Below, piece after piece: positions 25,012-34,965 of a DNA stretch of 64,000 nt; the first letter of the stretch is position 1, and every line of letters begins with the position of its first letter. Source of the DNA: Microvirgula aerodenitrificans DSM 15089 (GTDB lineage Bacteria; Pseudomonadota; Gammaproteobacteria; Burkholderiales; Aquaspirillaceae); the NCBI RefSeq assembly GCF_000620105.1, contig NZ_JHVK01000003.1, positions 267,622-331,621 on the forward strand, read 5' to 3'. The translations under genes were made by a program, and so were the position numbers. The notes under the pieces are model-generated. The model saw only the letters and a program-made list of their open reading frames with translations. It ran no database searches and was not told the origin of the DNA.

Positions 25012-25770
25012 ATGTCCGACTCCCTCTCCGTTGCCGCCCGCCTGCTCTCCGACCGCCGCCGCAGCGGCCAGCCCGGTCCCCGGTTGCCCCCGGACTGCCG
25101 CCCGGCCGATGCCGACAGCGCCCTGGAGATCCAGGAAGCGGTCATCGCCCGGCTCGGCGAGCGCATTGGTGGCTGGAAATGCGGTCTGCCTGGCACCGAA
25201 CAGCCGATTGCCGCCCCCATCCATGCCGGCGACTGCCACGCAGACAGCCCGGTCCCGGTCCGTGGCAACAGCGTGCAGGTCGAACCCGAACTCGCCTTTG
25301 TCCTGGCCCATGATCTGCCGGCGCGCTCCGTTCCCTACCGGGAAGCGGAAGTGGATGCCGCCATCGGCAGTATCCACCTGGCGCTGGAACGGGTCGGCAG
25401 CCGTTACCTGCCGGCGGAAGACACGACGTTCCCGGAACGGCTGGCTGACGGTCTGAGCAATGAAGGCCTGGTTATCGGTCCCGCCGTCGGAATGACCCTG
25501 GCCCGTCGTGCCGCGACCTTTCCGCTGCAGGTCGCCTGGGGCGGAAAACCACGGCTGGCACTCGACGCCCGTCATCCCGCGGGCCTGCCACAGGCGCCGC
25601 TTTACTGGCTGGTCGAGTTCCTGCGCAGCCGCGGCCGGACGGTCCGGGCCGGTCAGCCCGTCATCACCGGTTCCTATGCCGGTGTGGTGACGCTGCCGGT
25701 CGCGGAGACCCTCACCCTCCGCTTTGGCGAGCTGGGGGTGCTGACCGTCCGTTTCGAATCCGCTCAGTAG
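25012..25770 (+). CDS. 2-keto-4-pentenoate hydratase-like protein (FAH superfamily)
   Basis: 252 residues. The layout resembles MhpD/DmpE hydratases: GGWKCGL near residue 53, VEPELAFVLAHDL (the metal-binding Glu pair) and the C-terminal GSYAGVVTLP segment. Those enzymes hydrate 2-hydroxypenta-2,4-dienoate in meta-cleavage of aromatics. No other aromatic-degradation gene is near, so the true substrate is open. It is the only plus-strand gene after the hybrid kinase and converges with the amidohydrolase gene, overlapping it by seven bases. Confidence 0.78.
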   Translation: MSDSLSVAARLLSDRRRSGQPGPRLPPDCRPADADSALEIQEAVIARLGERIGGWKCGLPGTEQPIAAPIHAGDCHADSPVPVRGNSVQVEPELAFVLAHDLPARSVPYREAEVDAAIGSIHLALERVGSRYLPAEDTTFPERLADGLSNEGLVIGPAVGMTLARRAATFPLQVAWGGKPRLALDARHPAGLPQAPLYWLVEFLRSRGRTVRAGQPVITGSYAGVVTLPVAETLTLRFGELGVLTVRFESAQ

Positions 25771-26915
25771 CGCGTGCCGCGCGCCATTTCGACAAAGAAC
25801 CCGGCGCCGTAGCCCAGCGCCTGGTCATTGAAGTCGTAATGCGGATTGTGCAACGGCGCGACATGGGCGTCCCCGTCGACCCCGAGCCACATATAGGCGC
25901 CAGGGCGCCGCTGCAGCATCAGCGAGAAATCCTCGGAGGCCATCGACGGCACGCAGTCGAACTCGACCGCCCCGTCTCCCACCACCCGGCGTGCGGCAGC
26001 AATGGCCAGATCGGTCTCCCGCGAGGTGTTGACCGTCGGCGGATAGCCATCGATATGACGCACATCCGCCGTGGCGCCGAAAGCGGCGGCAGTATTGCCG
26101 GCAATTTCGCGAATCCGCCGTTTCGCCAGCTGGCGGTCCACTTCACGCATGGCGCGGACGGTGCCGCGAATGACGGTGCTGGCCGGGATCACATTCCACG
26201 CATCGCCACCGTGCAACTGGGTCACGGTCACCACCAGCGCCTCATGCGGATCGATGCTGCGGCTGACGATGCTCTGCAGGCTGGTCACGATCGTCGCTGC
26301 ACACAGCAGGCTGTCTACGCCCTTGTGCGGCTGCGCGGCATGGGCCCCCGTGCCGCTGACGATGATCTCGAACGTATCCAGTGACGCCATCATCGGCCCG
26401 GGATTGATGGCGAAATGACCAAGCTTCAGCCCGGGCCAGTTATGCAGTGCATAGACGGCATCGCATGGAAAACGGTCGAACAGCCCGGCCCGGATCATCT
26501 CTCCCGCGCCGCCGGCCATTTCCTCCGCCGGCTGGAAAATGAAATGCAGCGTACCGCAGAAATCACGATGTCGGGCCAGATGCGCCGCCGCCCCCAGCAG
26601 CATGGCGGTATGGCCGTCATGCCCGCAGGCATGCATGCATCCCGGATGGGCAGAACGGTAATCGAAGGTATTTTCTTCACTGATCGGCAGCGCATCCATG
26701 TCGGCACGCAGCCCGATCGACGGGCCGGCACCATTGCGCAGGGTACCCACCACGCCGGTCCCGGCGATATTGCGCTCGACATCGAGCCCGAATTCAACCA
26801 GCTTTTCCGCAACCAGGCCCGCCGTGCGGTATTCGTCAAAAGCCAGTTCAGGATGGCGGTGGATCAGGCGCCGCCAGGTTTTCATCTGTTCAAGCAGATC
26901 TGCGTCGAGGGTCAT
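25764..26915 (-). CDS. M20-family amidohydrolase (hippurate hydrolase-like)
   Basis: About 383 residues. The metal-binding motifs GLRADMDALP, CMHACGHDGHTAML and QPAEEMAGGAGEMI identify a HipO/AmhX-type M20 aminoacylase or amidohydrolase, a cytoplasmic enzyme with two bound metals that removes acyl groups from amino acids. The dimerisation insert (GTGAHAAQPHKGVDS) is present. The start at 26915 (MTLDADLLEQM) has GAAGG upstream; a further ATG 15 codons earlier is less likely. It converges on the hydratase-like gene. The exact substrate cannot be read from sequence. Confidence 0.88.
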   Translation of the reverse strand: MTLDADLLEQMKTWRRLIHRHPELAFDEYRTAGLVAEKLVEFGLDVERNIAGTGVVGTLRNGAGPSIGLRADMDALPISEENTFDYRSAHPGCMHACGHDGHTAMLLGAAAHLARHRDFCGTLHFIFQPAEEMAGGAGEMIRAGLFDRFPCDAVYALHNWPGLKLGHFAINPGPMMASLDTFEIIVSGTGAHAAQPHKGVDSLLCAATIVTSLQSIVSRSIDPHEALVVTVTQLHGGDAWNVIPASTVIRGTVRAMREVDRQLAKRRIREIAGNTAAAFGATADVRHIDGYPPTVNTSRETDLAIAAARRVVGDGAVEFDCVPSMASEDFSLMLQRRPGAYMWLGVDGDAHVAPLHNPHYDFNDQALGYGAGFFVEMARGTRY

Positions 26916-27016
26916 GCGTGCCTTCGCCAGGAAACCGGTAGTACATATCAGTGTGGACAAGCCGCATTGCCAGTGTCAATCCGGACCCGCCCCCCACTTG
27001 TCCTGATACAAATCCG

Positions 27017-27442
27017 CTAGCCGATCAGGCGCGCCGACAGGGTAAGGGTCGCATTCAGCAGTTTAGAGACCGGACAACCGGCTTTCGCGGCATTGGCCGC
27101 GCGGTCAAAAGCCTCCGGGTCCCCGCCGGGGATACGGGCCACCACGTCCAGGTGCACGGCCGTGATGGTGAAACCGCCGTTCCCTTTCTCCAGCGTCACC
27201 GCTGCCCTGGTCTCGATGCTGTCCGCCACCATGCCGGCATCGCCCAGTTGCAGCGACAGCGCCATCGAGAAGCAGCCGGCATGGGCAGCACCGATCAGTT
27301 CTTCGGGATTGGTGCCGGGCCCGCCTTCGAAGCGGCTTTTGAATCCGTAGGGCGTCTCCTGCAAAACGCCGCTCTGGGTCGAGATCGTACCCGCGCCATC
27401 CTTGATGCTGCCATGCCATTTTGCCGATGCCGTCTTCTGCAT
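27017..27442 (-). CDS. osmC: OsmC-family peroxiredoxin
   Basis: 141 residues. The two redox cysteines of the OsmC/Ohr family are present: HAGCFSMAL near residue 57 and GCPVSKLL near residue 125, with GGPGTNPEELIGAAHA before the first. Length and the start MQKTASAKWHGSIKDG fit OsmC rather than Ohr. The protein reduces organic hydroperoxides in the cytoplasm. It is a single gene with its own start; no operator was identified. Confidence 0.9.
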   Translation of the reverse strand: MQKTASAKWHGSIKDGAGTISTQSGVLQETPYGFKSRFEGGPGTNPEELIGAAHAGCFSMALSLQLGDAGMVADSIETRAAVTLEKGNGGFTITAVHLDVVARIPGGDPEAFDRAANAAKAGCPVSKLLNATLTLSARLIG

Positions 27443-27534
27443 GAGAGCGCTCCTGAAGGGGGAATGGAAGGCGCGGCAGGAATGCCGCGCACTCTCGTTG
27501 TAGGCGACAAGACGACGATAGACCAGCGGCAGTG

Positions 27535-28155
27535 TCAGCGACCGGTCACGGCACAGGCAAGAATGCGCAGCATGGCGGCGGTGGCACCCCAGACAAAGTG
27601 GTCGCCGTGGCTCAGCGACAGGTAGTGGCGCAGACGGCCGTCGCGCTCGATGGTATGCCTTTCGTACTGGCGTACATCCAGCACCCTGTCCAGCGGCAGC
27701 TCGAAGATCTCCGCCACCTCGCCCGGCTGCGGCACCAGCCCGGCCGGCGGCAGCAGCAGGCCGACCACCGGCGTGACGGAGAAGCCGGTAATGGTCACAT
27801 ACGGAGGCAGCTCGCCGACCAGTCGCACCAGGTGCGGCGCCAGCGCAATTTCTTCCTGCGCCTCGCGCAGTGCGCAGGCGACGGCATCGACATCACCGGG
27901 CTCGCGTTTGCCGCCCGGGAAGCTGATCTGCCCGGCATGGTGGCGCAGCCCCTCGGTACGCCGCGTCAGCAGCACACCCGGCCCGTCCGGACGCCAGACC
28001 AGCGGCACCAGCACCGCAGCAGGCCGTGCGTCGGCATCGTGGTGACGATCGGGGATATCGCCGGCCTGCTGGCCTGGATCGAAGCGGGCAAGACAGTCGG
28101 ACAGCCAGCGCGCGGCGTCCGGCAGCGCGGGAGGCAGAATCAGGGAGGGAGGCAT
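27535..28155 (-). CDS. Nudix hydrolase, CoA pyrophosphatase-like (NudL)
   Basis: 206 residues from the ATG at 28155 (MPPSLILPPAL). The Nudix box GGKREPGDVDAVACALREAQEEI is complete (quoted in part: REAQEEI), and the preceding LRHHAGQISFPG is the NudL-type signature upstream of the box. Such enzymes split CoA and derivatives to phosphopantetheine and 3',5'-ADP. It lies downstream of rho but is separated from it by a strong terminator. The reading upstream of 28155 passes through that terminator and is not used. Confidence 0.87.
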   Translation of the reverse strand: MPPSLILPPALPDAARWLSDCLARFDPGQQAGDIPDRHHDADARPAAVLVPLVWRPDGPGVLLTRRTEGLRHHAGQISFPGGKREPGDVDAVACALREAQEEIALAPHLVRLVGELPPYVTITGFSVTPVVGLLLPPAGLVPQPGEVAEIFELPLDRVLDVRQYERHTIERDGRLRHYLSLSHGDHFVWGATAAMLRILACAVTGR

Positions 28156-28204
28156 CGTCACGGGATTGTCGGTCTCGAATCGGGGACCTGCGCATGCCGG
28201 CGCA

Positions 28205-28237
28205 AAAAACGCCGGGCGACAGGCACCCGGCGTTTTT
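28205..28237 (-). terminator. Intrinsic terminator of rho (bidirectional)
   Basis: Twelve-base perfect arms (AAAAACGCCGGG / CCCGGCGTTTTT) around a 9-base loop, with A and T runs on both sides. It ends the rho transcript and could also work in the other direction. Confidence 0.9.
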
Positions 28238-28263
28238 ATCACATCCGCAACCGTTCCACGCGT

Positions 28264-29520
28264 TCAGCGACGCATCGAGTCGAAGAACTGCTGGTTGGTC
28301 TTGGTGCTCTTGAGCTTGTCGAGCATGAACTCCATCGCCTCGATGTCGTCCATCGGGTACAGCAGCTTGCGCAGCACCCACAGGCGCTGGAGCTGGTCCT
28401 GCGGCAGCAGCAATTCCTCGCGGCGGGTGCCGGAGCGATTGATGTTGATCGCCGGGAAGATCCGCTTTTCCGCCATGCGGCGGTCCAGGTGGATTTCCGA
28501 GTTGCCGGTGCCCTTGAATTCTTCGTAGATCACATCGTCCATGCGGCTGCCGGTATCGATCAGCGTAGTGCCGATGATGGTCAGCGAACCGCCCTCTTCG
28601 ATGTTGCGCGCCGCACCGAGAATACGCTTCGGGCGTTGCAGCGCATTGGCGTCCACACCACCGGTCAGCACTTTGCCGGAACTCGGCACGACGGTGTTGT
28701 AGGCACGGGCCAGACGGGTGATCGAGTCGAGCAGGATCACAACGTCCTTCTTGTGCTCGACCAGGCGCTTGGCCTTCTCGATAACCATTTCGGCGACCTG
28801 GACGTGGCGGGTGGCCGGTTCGTCGAAGGTCGACGCCACCACTTCACCCTTGACCGTCCGGGTCATTTCCGTCACTTCTTCCGGCCGTTCGTCGATCAGC
28901 AGCACGATCAGGATCACGTCCGGATGGTTGGCGGCGATCGCATGGGCGATATGCTGCAGCATCACGGTCTTGCCGGACTTCGGCGGAGCAACCAGCAGGC
29001 TGCGCTGACCACGGCCGATCGGCGCGACCAGGTCGATGACGCGACCGGTGATGTTTTCTTCGCTCTTGATGTCGCGTTCCAGCGACATCCGCTCGGTCGG
29101 ATGCAGCGGCGTCAGGTTTTCGAACAGGATCTTGTTCTTGGCCTTGTCCGGGGTCTCACCGTTGATGCGGTCGACCTTGACCAGCGCGAAATACCGCTCG
29201 CCTTCCTTCGGCATGCGGATTTCACCCTCAATGGTGTCACCGGTATGAAGGTTGAAGCGGCGGATCTGCGACGGGCTGATATAGATATCATCCGGGCCGG
29301 CCAGATACGAGGTATCCGGGGAGCGCAGAAAACCGAAGCCGTCGGGCAGGACTTCAAGCGTGCCATCGCCAAAAATGCTTTCGCCTTTCTTGGCCTGGTT
29401 TTTCAAAAGCGCAAAGATGAGATCCTGCTTGCGCAGGCGGTTCGCGCCTTCGATTTCGAGTGAAGCCGCCGTCTCGACGAGTTGGCTGACGTGCTGATGT
29501 TTAAGGTCGGAAAGATGCAT
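28264..29520 (-). CDS. rho: Transcription termination factor Rho
   Basis: 418 residues starting [16 protein letters not shown]. It has an N-terminal helix bundle, the primary RNA-binding cold-shock domain ([22 protein letters not shown]), Walker A PPKSGKT, Walker [15 protein letters not shown], and the secondary site segments. Rho is the hexameric RNA helicase that ends untranslated transcripts. An ATG five codons upstream is less likely because betaproteobacterial Rho starts with MHLS. It follows trxA on the same strand, the usual trxA-rho order in this class. Confidence 0.97.
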   Translation of the reverse strand: MHLSDLKHQHVSQLVETAASLEIEGANRLRKQDLIFALLKNQAKKGESIFGDGTLEVLPDGFGFLRSPDTSYLAGPDDIYISPSQIRRFNLHTGDTIEGEIRMPKEGERYFALVKVDRINGETPDKAKNKILFENLTPLHPTERMSLERDIKSEENITGRVIDLVAPIGRGQRSLLVAPPKSGKTVMLQHIAHAIAANHPDVILIVLLIDERPEEVTEMTRTVKGEVVASTFDEPATRHVQVAEMVIEKAKRLVEHKKDVVILLDSITRLARAYNTVVPSSGKVLTGGVDANALQRPKRILGAARNIEEGGSLTIIGTTLIDTGSRMDDVIYEEFKGTGNSEIHLDRRMAEKRIFPAININRSGTRREELLLPQDQLQRLWVLRKLLYPMDDIEAMEFMLDKLKSTKTNQQFFDSMRR

Positions 29521-29588
29521 AAAGGGTGAGTGCACGCGAGGAACGTGTGGGGGGTGACGCGGAAGGAGGAAGGGGAAACGGTACGGTT

Positions 29589-29612
29589 TCGGGCGGCCTG
29601 GACGCCGCCCGA
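29589..29612. terminator. GC hairpin between trxA and rho
   Basis: TCGGGCGGC and GCCGCCCGA form a 9-bp stem with a 6-base loop, without a T-run. In the rho leader, it could act as a partial terminator or a leader structure. Confidence 0.45.
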
Positions 29613-29639
29613 GAGATTTCTTGACTCAGCTTAGACAGA

Positions 29640-29969
29640 TTAGATGTTGCTGTCAACAAACGCGGTCAGCTGGCTCTTGGCCAGAGCGCCGACCTTGGTG
29701 GCAACCACATTGCCGTCCTTGAAAATCATCAGCGTCGGGATGCCGCGGATGCCGTACTTCGGCGGCGTGGTTTCGTTCTGGTCGATGTTCAGCTTGGTGA
29801 TTTTCAGCTTGCCGTCGTATTCCTTGGCAATTTCATCGAGAATCGGCGCGATCATTTTGCAAGGGCCACACCATTCGGCCCAGTAGTCGACCAGTACCGG
29901 GCCTTGTGCCTTCAACACTTCTTCTTCAAAAGAGGCGTCGGTGACATGGACGATCAGTTCGCTGCTCAT
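29640..29969 (-). CDS. trxA: Thioredoxin 1
   Basis: 109 residues, the standard length. The active site WCGPCK is near residues 33-38 and the cis-proline segment [11 protein letters not shown] is intact. It is the cytoplasmic dithiol reductant for ribonucleotide reductase, methionine sulfoxide reductase and others. GGAG lies eight bases before the ATG. Upstream is a good sigma-70-like promoter, and downstream lies rho. Confidence 0.97.
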   Translation of the reverse strand: MSSELIVHVTDASFEEEVLKAQGPVLVDYWAEWCGPCKMIAPILDEIAKEYDGKLKITKLNIDQNETTPPKYGIRGIPTLMIFKDGNVVATKVGALAKSQLTAFVDSNI

Positions 29970-30008
29970 TGTGTTCTCCGTGTTGGTGCGCGTGGGCTGT
30001 ATCGATTG

Positions 30009-30037
30009 ATAGTAACAAGCGCATCCTGCGCCGACAA
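30009..30037 (-). promoter_or_regulatory. Sigma-70-like promoter for trxA
   Basis: On the minus strand TTGTCG (30037-30032) and TACTAT (30014-30009) are separated by 17 bases, about 40 bases before the trxA ATG. Confidence 0.65.
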
Positions 30038-30079
30038 GGCACGCGACCGGGTGTCGTGCTGCATTGCACGGTCATGACA

Positions 30080-31672
30080 CTAGCAAGCGGGTGCCGGCGC
30101 CACACCCAGCGCCGCCTGCAGCAATTCCCGGGTGTACGACGCCTGTGGTGCATCGAACACTTCCCGCGTCGGTCCGGCCTCGACCACCCGTCCGTTGCGC
30201 AGCACCACTACATCATGGGCAATGGCGCGGATCACCGCCAGATCGTGCGAAATGAACAGATACGCAAGACCGTATTTCTGCTGCAGCCGTTTCAGCAGCT
30301 CCAGCACCTGGCGCTGGATCGACACGTCCAGCGCGCTGGTCGGCTCGTCCAGCAGCAACAGCCGTGGCTCGAGCACCAGCGCCCGGGCAATGGCTATGCG
30401 CTGGCGCTGCCCACCGGAAAACGCATGCGGATAGCGATCACAGGCCTTCTCGTCCAGCCCGACTTCGCGCAGGATCTCCACCACCCGGGCCCGGCGTGCC
30501 GATGCCGACAGGTCGGTCCGGTGCAGCGCCAGTCCTTCACCGACGATCTCGCCAACGGTCAGCCGTGGCGACAGCGAGGAATACGGGTCCTGGAACACCA
30601 TTTGCACGTCGCGCCGCAAGCTGCGCAGCGCACGCGGCGCCAGAGCCAATACCGACTGCCCGGCGAAGACCACGCGGCCGGTAGCCGGCAGCAGCCGCAG
30701 CAGCGCCAGCCCGAAGGTGGTCTTGCCGGAGCCGGACTCGCCAACCAGGCCCAGCGTGCGCCCCGGTGCAATGCAACAGGACACCCCGTCGACCGCCACC
30801 GTTTCCTCACGCCGGAACCAGCCGGCCTGACGGGAGAAAACGACCCGCACCGCCTCCGCGTCCAGCAGCGGGGGCTCGGTCGACGGCGCCTGCGGTGCCA
30901 GCGGCTCGGGGCGGCTGGCCAGCAGCGTCCGGGTGTACTCGTGCCGGGGCCGGGCAAAGACGTCCGCCACCGGCCCGCTCTCAACCAGCGCACCATGGCG
31001 CATCACGGCCACGCGATCGGCAAAGCGCTGCACCAGATTCAGATCATGGGTAATGAACAGGATCGCCATGCCGAACTCGCGCTGCAGCTCGTCGAGCAGC
31101 GACAGGATCTGCGCCTGCACGGTCACGTCCAGCGCCGTAGTCGGCTCGTCGGCAATCAGCAGTTGCGGACGACAGGCCAGCGCCATGGCAATCATCGCCC
31201 GCTGACGCTGACCGCCGGACAGCTCGAACGGATAGCGCCCGAGCTTTTTTTCCGGCTCGGGAATGCGCACCCGCCCCAGCAGCGCCAGCGCTTCCGCCCG
31301 CGCCTGCCGGCCGCTCAGTCCGCGGTGGACGGTCAGCGACTCGGCAATCTGGTTGCCGATGGGATACAGCGGGTTCAGCGCCGTCATCGGCTCCTGGAAG
31401 ATCATGGCGATATCGTGCCCGCGCAGCCGGGCAATATCGCGCTCGGGCAACGTGGTCAGCTCCCGCCCCGCCCAGCGCACGCTGCCGGACAGGGTGGCTT
31501 CCGGATGCAGCCGCAGCAGTGCACTGGCAGCCTGGGTCTTGCCGGAGCCGGACTCGCCGACCAGGGCAAGTTTCTCGCCGGCACGGATGTCGAATGTCAC
31601 TCCGTCGACCACAGCCTGCCCATCGTAGCGAACGGCAAGGTTTTCCACCTGCAGCAGCACCGTATCGCTCAT
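30080..31672 (-). CDS. yejF: Peptide ABC transporter ATPase, fused double domain (YejF)
   Basis: 530 residues with two ABC domains. Each has a Walker A (GESGSGKT), a signature ([12 protein letters not shown] in the first, [12 protein letters not shown] in the second) and a Walker B ([26 protein letters not shown]). The fused form and the oligopeptide C-terminal segments match YejF, which powers import of peptides and microcin C-like compounds. It overlaps yejE by four bases. It is the last gene of the operon. Confidence 0.9.
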   Translation of the reverse strand: MSDTVLLQVENLAVRYDGQAVVDGVTFDIRAGEKLALVGESGSGKTQAASALLRLHPEATLSGSVRWAGRELTTLPERDIARLRGHDIAMIFQEPMTALNPLYPIGNQIAESLTVHRGLSGRQARAEALALLGRVRIPEPEKKLGRYPFELSGGQRQRAMIAMALACRPQLLIADEPTTALDVTVQAQILSLLDELQREFGMAILFITHDLNLVQRFADRVAVMRHGALVESGPVADVFARPRHEYTRTLLASRPEPLAPQAPSTEPPLLDAEAVRVVFSRQAGWFRREETVAVDGVSCCIAPGRTLGLVGESGSGKTTFGLALLRLLPATGRVVFAGQSVLALAPRALRSLRRDVQMVFQDPYSSLSPRLTVGEIVGEGLALHRTDLSASARRARVVEILREVGLDEKACDRYPHAFSGGQRQRIAIARALVLEPRLLLLDEPTSALDVSIQRQVLELLKRLQQKYGLAYLFISHDLAVIRAIAHDVVVLRNGRVVEAGPTREVFDAPQASYTRELLQAALGVAPAPAC

Positions 31673-32706
31673 CGTCCCTCCCGGCGCGGGTCGAAGGCTT
31701 CGCGCAGGCCTTCACCGATAAAGATCAGCAATGTCAGCGTGCCGGTCAGCACCAGAAAGGTCGACAGACCGATCCACCAGGCATCCAGGTTGTCCTTGCC
31801 CTGGGCCAGCAGTTCGCCAAGGCTGGCCGTGCTCGATGGCACCCCCAGGCCGAGAAAGTCGAGCGAGGTCAGCGCCAGAATGGCGCCGGACACGCGAAAC
31901 GGCAGGAAGGTGATGACCGGCGTCATCGAATTCGGCAGCACGTGCCGCCACATGATCTGTGCGCTGCCGAGGCCGAGCGCGCGCGCCGCCAGCACATATT
32001 CCATCTGCCGGTTGCGCAGGAATTCGGCCCGCACATAGTCGGCCAGTCCCATCCAGCCGAACAGCGCCAGCAGGATCAGCAGCAGCGACAGGCTCGGCGT
32101 GAACAGCGACGCAAAAATGATCAGCAGGTACAGCTCGGGCAGCGAGCCCCATATCTCGATAAAGCGCTGCAGGAACAGATCGGTCTTGCCGCCGAAATAG
32201 CCCTGCACCGCACCGGCCAGCACACCGACCAGGCTGCCGACCACCGTCAGCGCCAGCGCGAACAGCACCGACAGCCGGAAGCCGTAGACCACCCGGGCCA
32301 GCACGTCGCGTCCCCGGTCATCGGTTCCCAGCCAGTTCTCGCGCGACGGCGCCGCCGGGTTCGGGTCGCGCGCATAGTAGTTGATGCTGTCGAAGCGGTA
32401 CGGCACCGGCGGATACACGGCGAAATTGCCACCGCGCTTCAGCCTGTCGACGATGAACGGGTCGTGATAGTCGGGTGGCGTGACAAAGTCTCCGCCAAAA
32501 GCGGTTTCCGGATAGTCGACCAGCAGCGGAAAGTAGTACCGGCCGTCATAGCGCACCAGCAATGGCTTGTCATTGCACAGCACGTCGGCGAACAGGCTCA
32601 GCACGAACAGCAGCGTGAACAGGATCAGGCTCACATAACCGCGCCGGTGTGCGCGGAAACGGCGCCAGGCCCGGGCGCGGGGCGGCAGCGCGGCGGCTTC
32701 GGTCAT
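31669..32706 (-). CDS. yejE: Peptide ABC transporter permease YejE
   Basis: 345 residues with an OppC-like N-terminal extension, a large first periplasmic loop containing GTDDRGRDVLARVVYGFRLS (quoted in part), several membrane helices and the EAA loop segment AARALGLGSAQIMWRHVLPN. This is the inner-membrane permease that pairs with YejB. The ATG overlaps the stop of the diguanylate cyclase gene by four bases, and its own end overlaps yejF, so translation of all three is probably coupled. Confidence 0.92.
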   Translation of the reverse strand: MTEAAALPPRARAWRRFRAHRRGYVSLILFTLLFVLSLFADVLCNDKPLLVRYDGRYYFPLLVDYPETAFGGDFVTPPDYHDPFIVDRLKRGGNFAVYPPVPYRFDSINYYARDPNPAAPSRENWLGTDDRGRDVLARVVYGFRLSVLFALALTVVGSLVGVLAGAVQGYFGGKTDLFLQRFIEIWGSLPELYLLIIFASLFTPSLSLLLILLALFGWMGLADYVRAEFLRNRQMEYVLAARALGLGSAQIMWRHVLPNSMTPVITFLPFRVSGAILALTSLDFLGLGVPSSTASLGELLAQGKDNLDAWWIGLSTFLVLTGTLTLLIFIGEGLREAFDPRREGR

Positions 32707-33758
32707 GCCTGCGCTCCGCTTTCGACGGACATGATGCAGTTGCGACCGGCTTCCTTGGCCCGGTACAGCGCCGCGTCGGCGCGGGCCAGCAACTGCATCG
32801 GGCTGTCGGCCAGCTGATTGCCGCAGGTCGACACGCCGATGGATACGGTCAGCGGCACACGCCGCCCATCCGGCAGTACGACCGGCTCGCCGCCGATCTG
32901 GGTGCGGATGCGGTCGGCCACCAGCCGAGCCTGACCCAGCGCGGTCTGCGGCAGCAGGACTGCGAATTCTTCGCCACCATAGCGCGCGGCCACGTCACAG
33001 CCGCGCAACTGACCGCGCATGCGGTTGGCCAGCGTGCGCAGCACGATGTCGCCGGCGACGTGACCGTGGGTATCGTTGATGCGCTTGAAATGATCGGCAT
33101 CGAGAAACAGACAGGAAATCGGCGCGCCATGCCGGCGCGCCCGCGCCAGTTCCTCGTCGATGCGCTGGTCGAAATAGCGCCGGTTGTAGAGGCCGGTCAG
33201 CGGATCGGTCAGGCCGAGCTGCTTCAGCCGCTCGCGGTTCAGCACATTGTCGAGACACAGCGCAGTCACGGCAGCGAACCGTTCAATGAAGTCGGTGGCC
33301 TGATCCGGTGCAAACCGCTCCGGGTCGCGGCTGCCGAGTACCACCAGCCCGATCAGTGTGCTGTCGCGCCACAGCGGCATCAGCGCCACACTGCCGGGCA
33401 ATTCTGCCCAGTCCAGCGCCAGTTCGCCGAGCACTTCGCCCGGACTGCCGAGCCGCACCCGGGTCGGCAATTCACCAAGGCGCTCGACCAGCCGGGCCGG
33501 CTCCCGCTCGAGCAGCAGCCCGTCCGGCAGGACCTCGTCGTAGCCAAGAATGGCGGACACCTCGCCATGGCTGTCGGCCAGCAGCAGCCATGCCTGTTCC
33601 AGTGCCATGCGCGCCGGCAACTGATCGCGTATCCCGGCCAGAAACTGGCCGAAGCCGCTGGCACCGATCAGTGCCAGTTCGATCGCCTGGAATCGCCGCA
33701 GCACCACCTCGTTGCGCTGGGCGTTCTCCAGCATTTGCGCATAGGACAGATCCATCAT
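32703..33758 (-). CDS. Diguanylate cyclase with N-terminal GAF/DUF484-like domain
   Basis: 351 residues. The C-terminal half is a GGDEF domain with active-site GGEEF near residue 255. An inhibitory RxxD site (RGCD) lies exactly five residues upstream, and DPLTGLYNRRYFD marks the domain start. The N-terminal 180 residues look like a GAF-type sensory module; there is no membrane segment. It would make cyclic di-GMP with product inhibition. The gene sits between yejB (six bases away) and yejE (four-base overlap), so its expression is tied to peptide import. I know of no standard yej operon with this insertion. Confidence 0.88.
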   Translation of the reverse strand: MMDLSYAQMLENAQRNEVVLRRFQAIELALIGASGFGQFLAGIRDQLPARMALEQAWLLLADSHGEVSAILGYDEVLPDGLLLEREPARLVERLGELPTRVRLGSPGEVLGELALDWAELPGSVALMPLWRDSTLIGLVVLGSRDPERFAPDQATDFIERFAAVTALCLDNVLNRERLKQLGLTDPLTGLYNRRYFDQRIDEELARARRHGAPISCLFLDADHFKRINDTHGHVAGDIVLRTLANRMRGQLRGCDVAARYGGEEFAVLLPQTALGQARLVADRIRTQIGGEPVVLPDGRRVPLTVSIGVSTCGNQLADSPMQLLARADAALYRAKEAGRNCIMSVESGAQA

Positions 33759-33764
33759 CGGCTC

Positions 33765-34820
33765 CTATCCGCCCACAGAGTCGAAGCGCAGGCGCGGGTC
33801 GACCCAGACATAGCACAGGTCGGACAGCAGCCTCGCCACCAGCCCGATCAGCGTAAACAGGTACAGAGTGCCCATCACGACCGGATAGTCACGCTTGACC
33901 ACCGCGTCGTAGGACAGCAGCCCGAGTCCGTCGAGCGAGAAGATCGTCTCGATCAGCAGGCTGCCGGAAAAGAAAGCGCCGATAAAGGCGGAGGGAAAAC
34001 CGGTAATCAGCGGGATCATCGCGTTGCGGAACACGTGTTTGTACAGGATGCGGTTTTCACTGACGCCCTTGGCCCGGGCGGTCAGCACATACTGGCTGCG
34101 GATCTGCTCGAGAAAGGTGTTCTTGGTCAGCAGCGTCATCACTGCCAGGCTGCCGACCACCGATGCCGTCACCGGCAGCACCATGTGCCACAGATAGTCG
34201 GCAATGCGCGCGGGCCAGTCCAGCTCGTTCCAGTTGTCGGACACCAGTCCGCGCAGCGGAAACACTTCCAGGAAACTGCCGCCGCCGAACAGTACCAGCA
34301 GGGCCACGCCAAGCACGAAGCCGGGGATCGCATAGCCGACCAGCAGCAGCGTGCTGGTGGCGACATCGAAGGCGGAACCATCGCGCACGGCTTTGCGAAT
34401 GCCGAGCGGAATCGAGATCAGATAGGTCAGGAAGAACGTCCACAGGCCGAGACTCATCGACACCGGCAGCTTGGACACCACCAGCGACCCCACCGACTGG
34501 TGATGATAGAAGCTCTCGCCAAGATCGAAATGCAGGTAGCGCCAGATCATGTCACCAAAACGCTGGTAAGCCGGTTTGTCGAAACCGTACAGCGTTTTCA
34601 GTTCGGCCAGCCGGTCGGCATCCAGCCCGCCCGATGCGCGGTAGAAGCCGGTATTGGTCGTCACCATCTCGCCGACCTGCGCGCCACGGAGTTCGCGGGC
34701 CAGTTGCTCGACCGGGCCGCCCGGCACGAACTGGATCACCATGAAGGTGACCAGCAGGATGCCGAACAGGGTCGGCACCATCAGCAGCAGGCGTTTGGCG
34801 ATATAGCGCCACAGGTTCAT
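33765..34820 (-). CDS. yejB: Peptide ABC transporter permease YejB
   Basis: 351 residues starting MNLWRYIAKRLLLMVPTLFG. It is an OppB-type permease with an N-terminal anchor, a long periplasmic loop with the GLDADRLAELKTLYGFDKP block, and the EAA loop TARAKGVSENRILYKHVFRN (shortened here) in the C-terminal half. It pairs with YejE. The substrate-binding protein gene yejA, normally first in this operon, is absent; the gene upstream is selU, 146 bases away. An ATG 11 codons earlier was not chosen. Confidence 0.92.
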   Translation of the reverse strand: MNLWRYIAKRLLLMVPTLFGILLVTFMVIQFVPGGPVEQLARELRGAQVGEMVTTNTGFYRASGGLDADRLAELKTLYGFDKPAYQRFGDMIWRYLHFDLGESFYHHQSVGSLVVSKLPVSMSLGLWTFFLTYLISIPLGIRKAVRDGSAFDVATSTLLLVGYAIPGFVLGVALLVLFGGGSFLEVFPLRGLVSDNWNELDWPARIADYLWHMVLPVTASVVGSLAVMTLLTKNTFLEQIRSQYVLTARAKGVSENRILYKHVFRNAMIPLITGFPSAFIGAFFSGSLLIETIFSLDGLGLLSYDAVVKRDYPVVMGTLYLFTLIGLVARLLSDLCYVWVDPRLRFDSVGG

Positions 34821-34965
34821 CAGTCGGTCCGGTCTGGCGGGGCGATGCCACAAGAATAAGGGTTGCTTGCACCCGCCGCCAAGACATAAACACGACTTCT
34901 GGCAGGGGATGACATGGTGACAGCACTGTTTGCGCCGGTCGTCGGCGAAAAGCCGTCAGCCTGTC

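Noticed and set aside
32649-34859. A 736-codon plus-strand open frame
   Set aside because: Antisense to yejB, the cyclase and yejE; low-complexity Gln/Arg/His composition typical of shadows.
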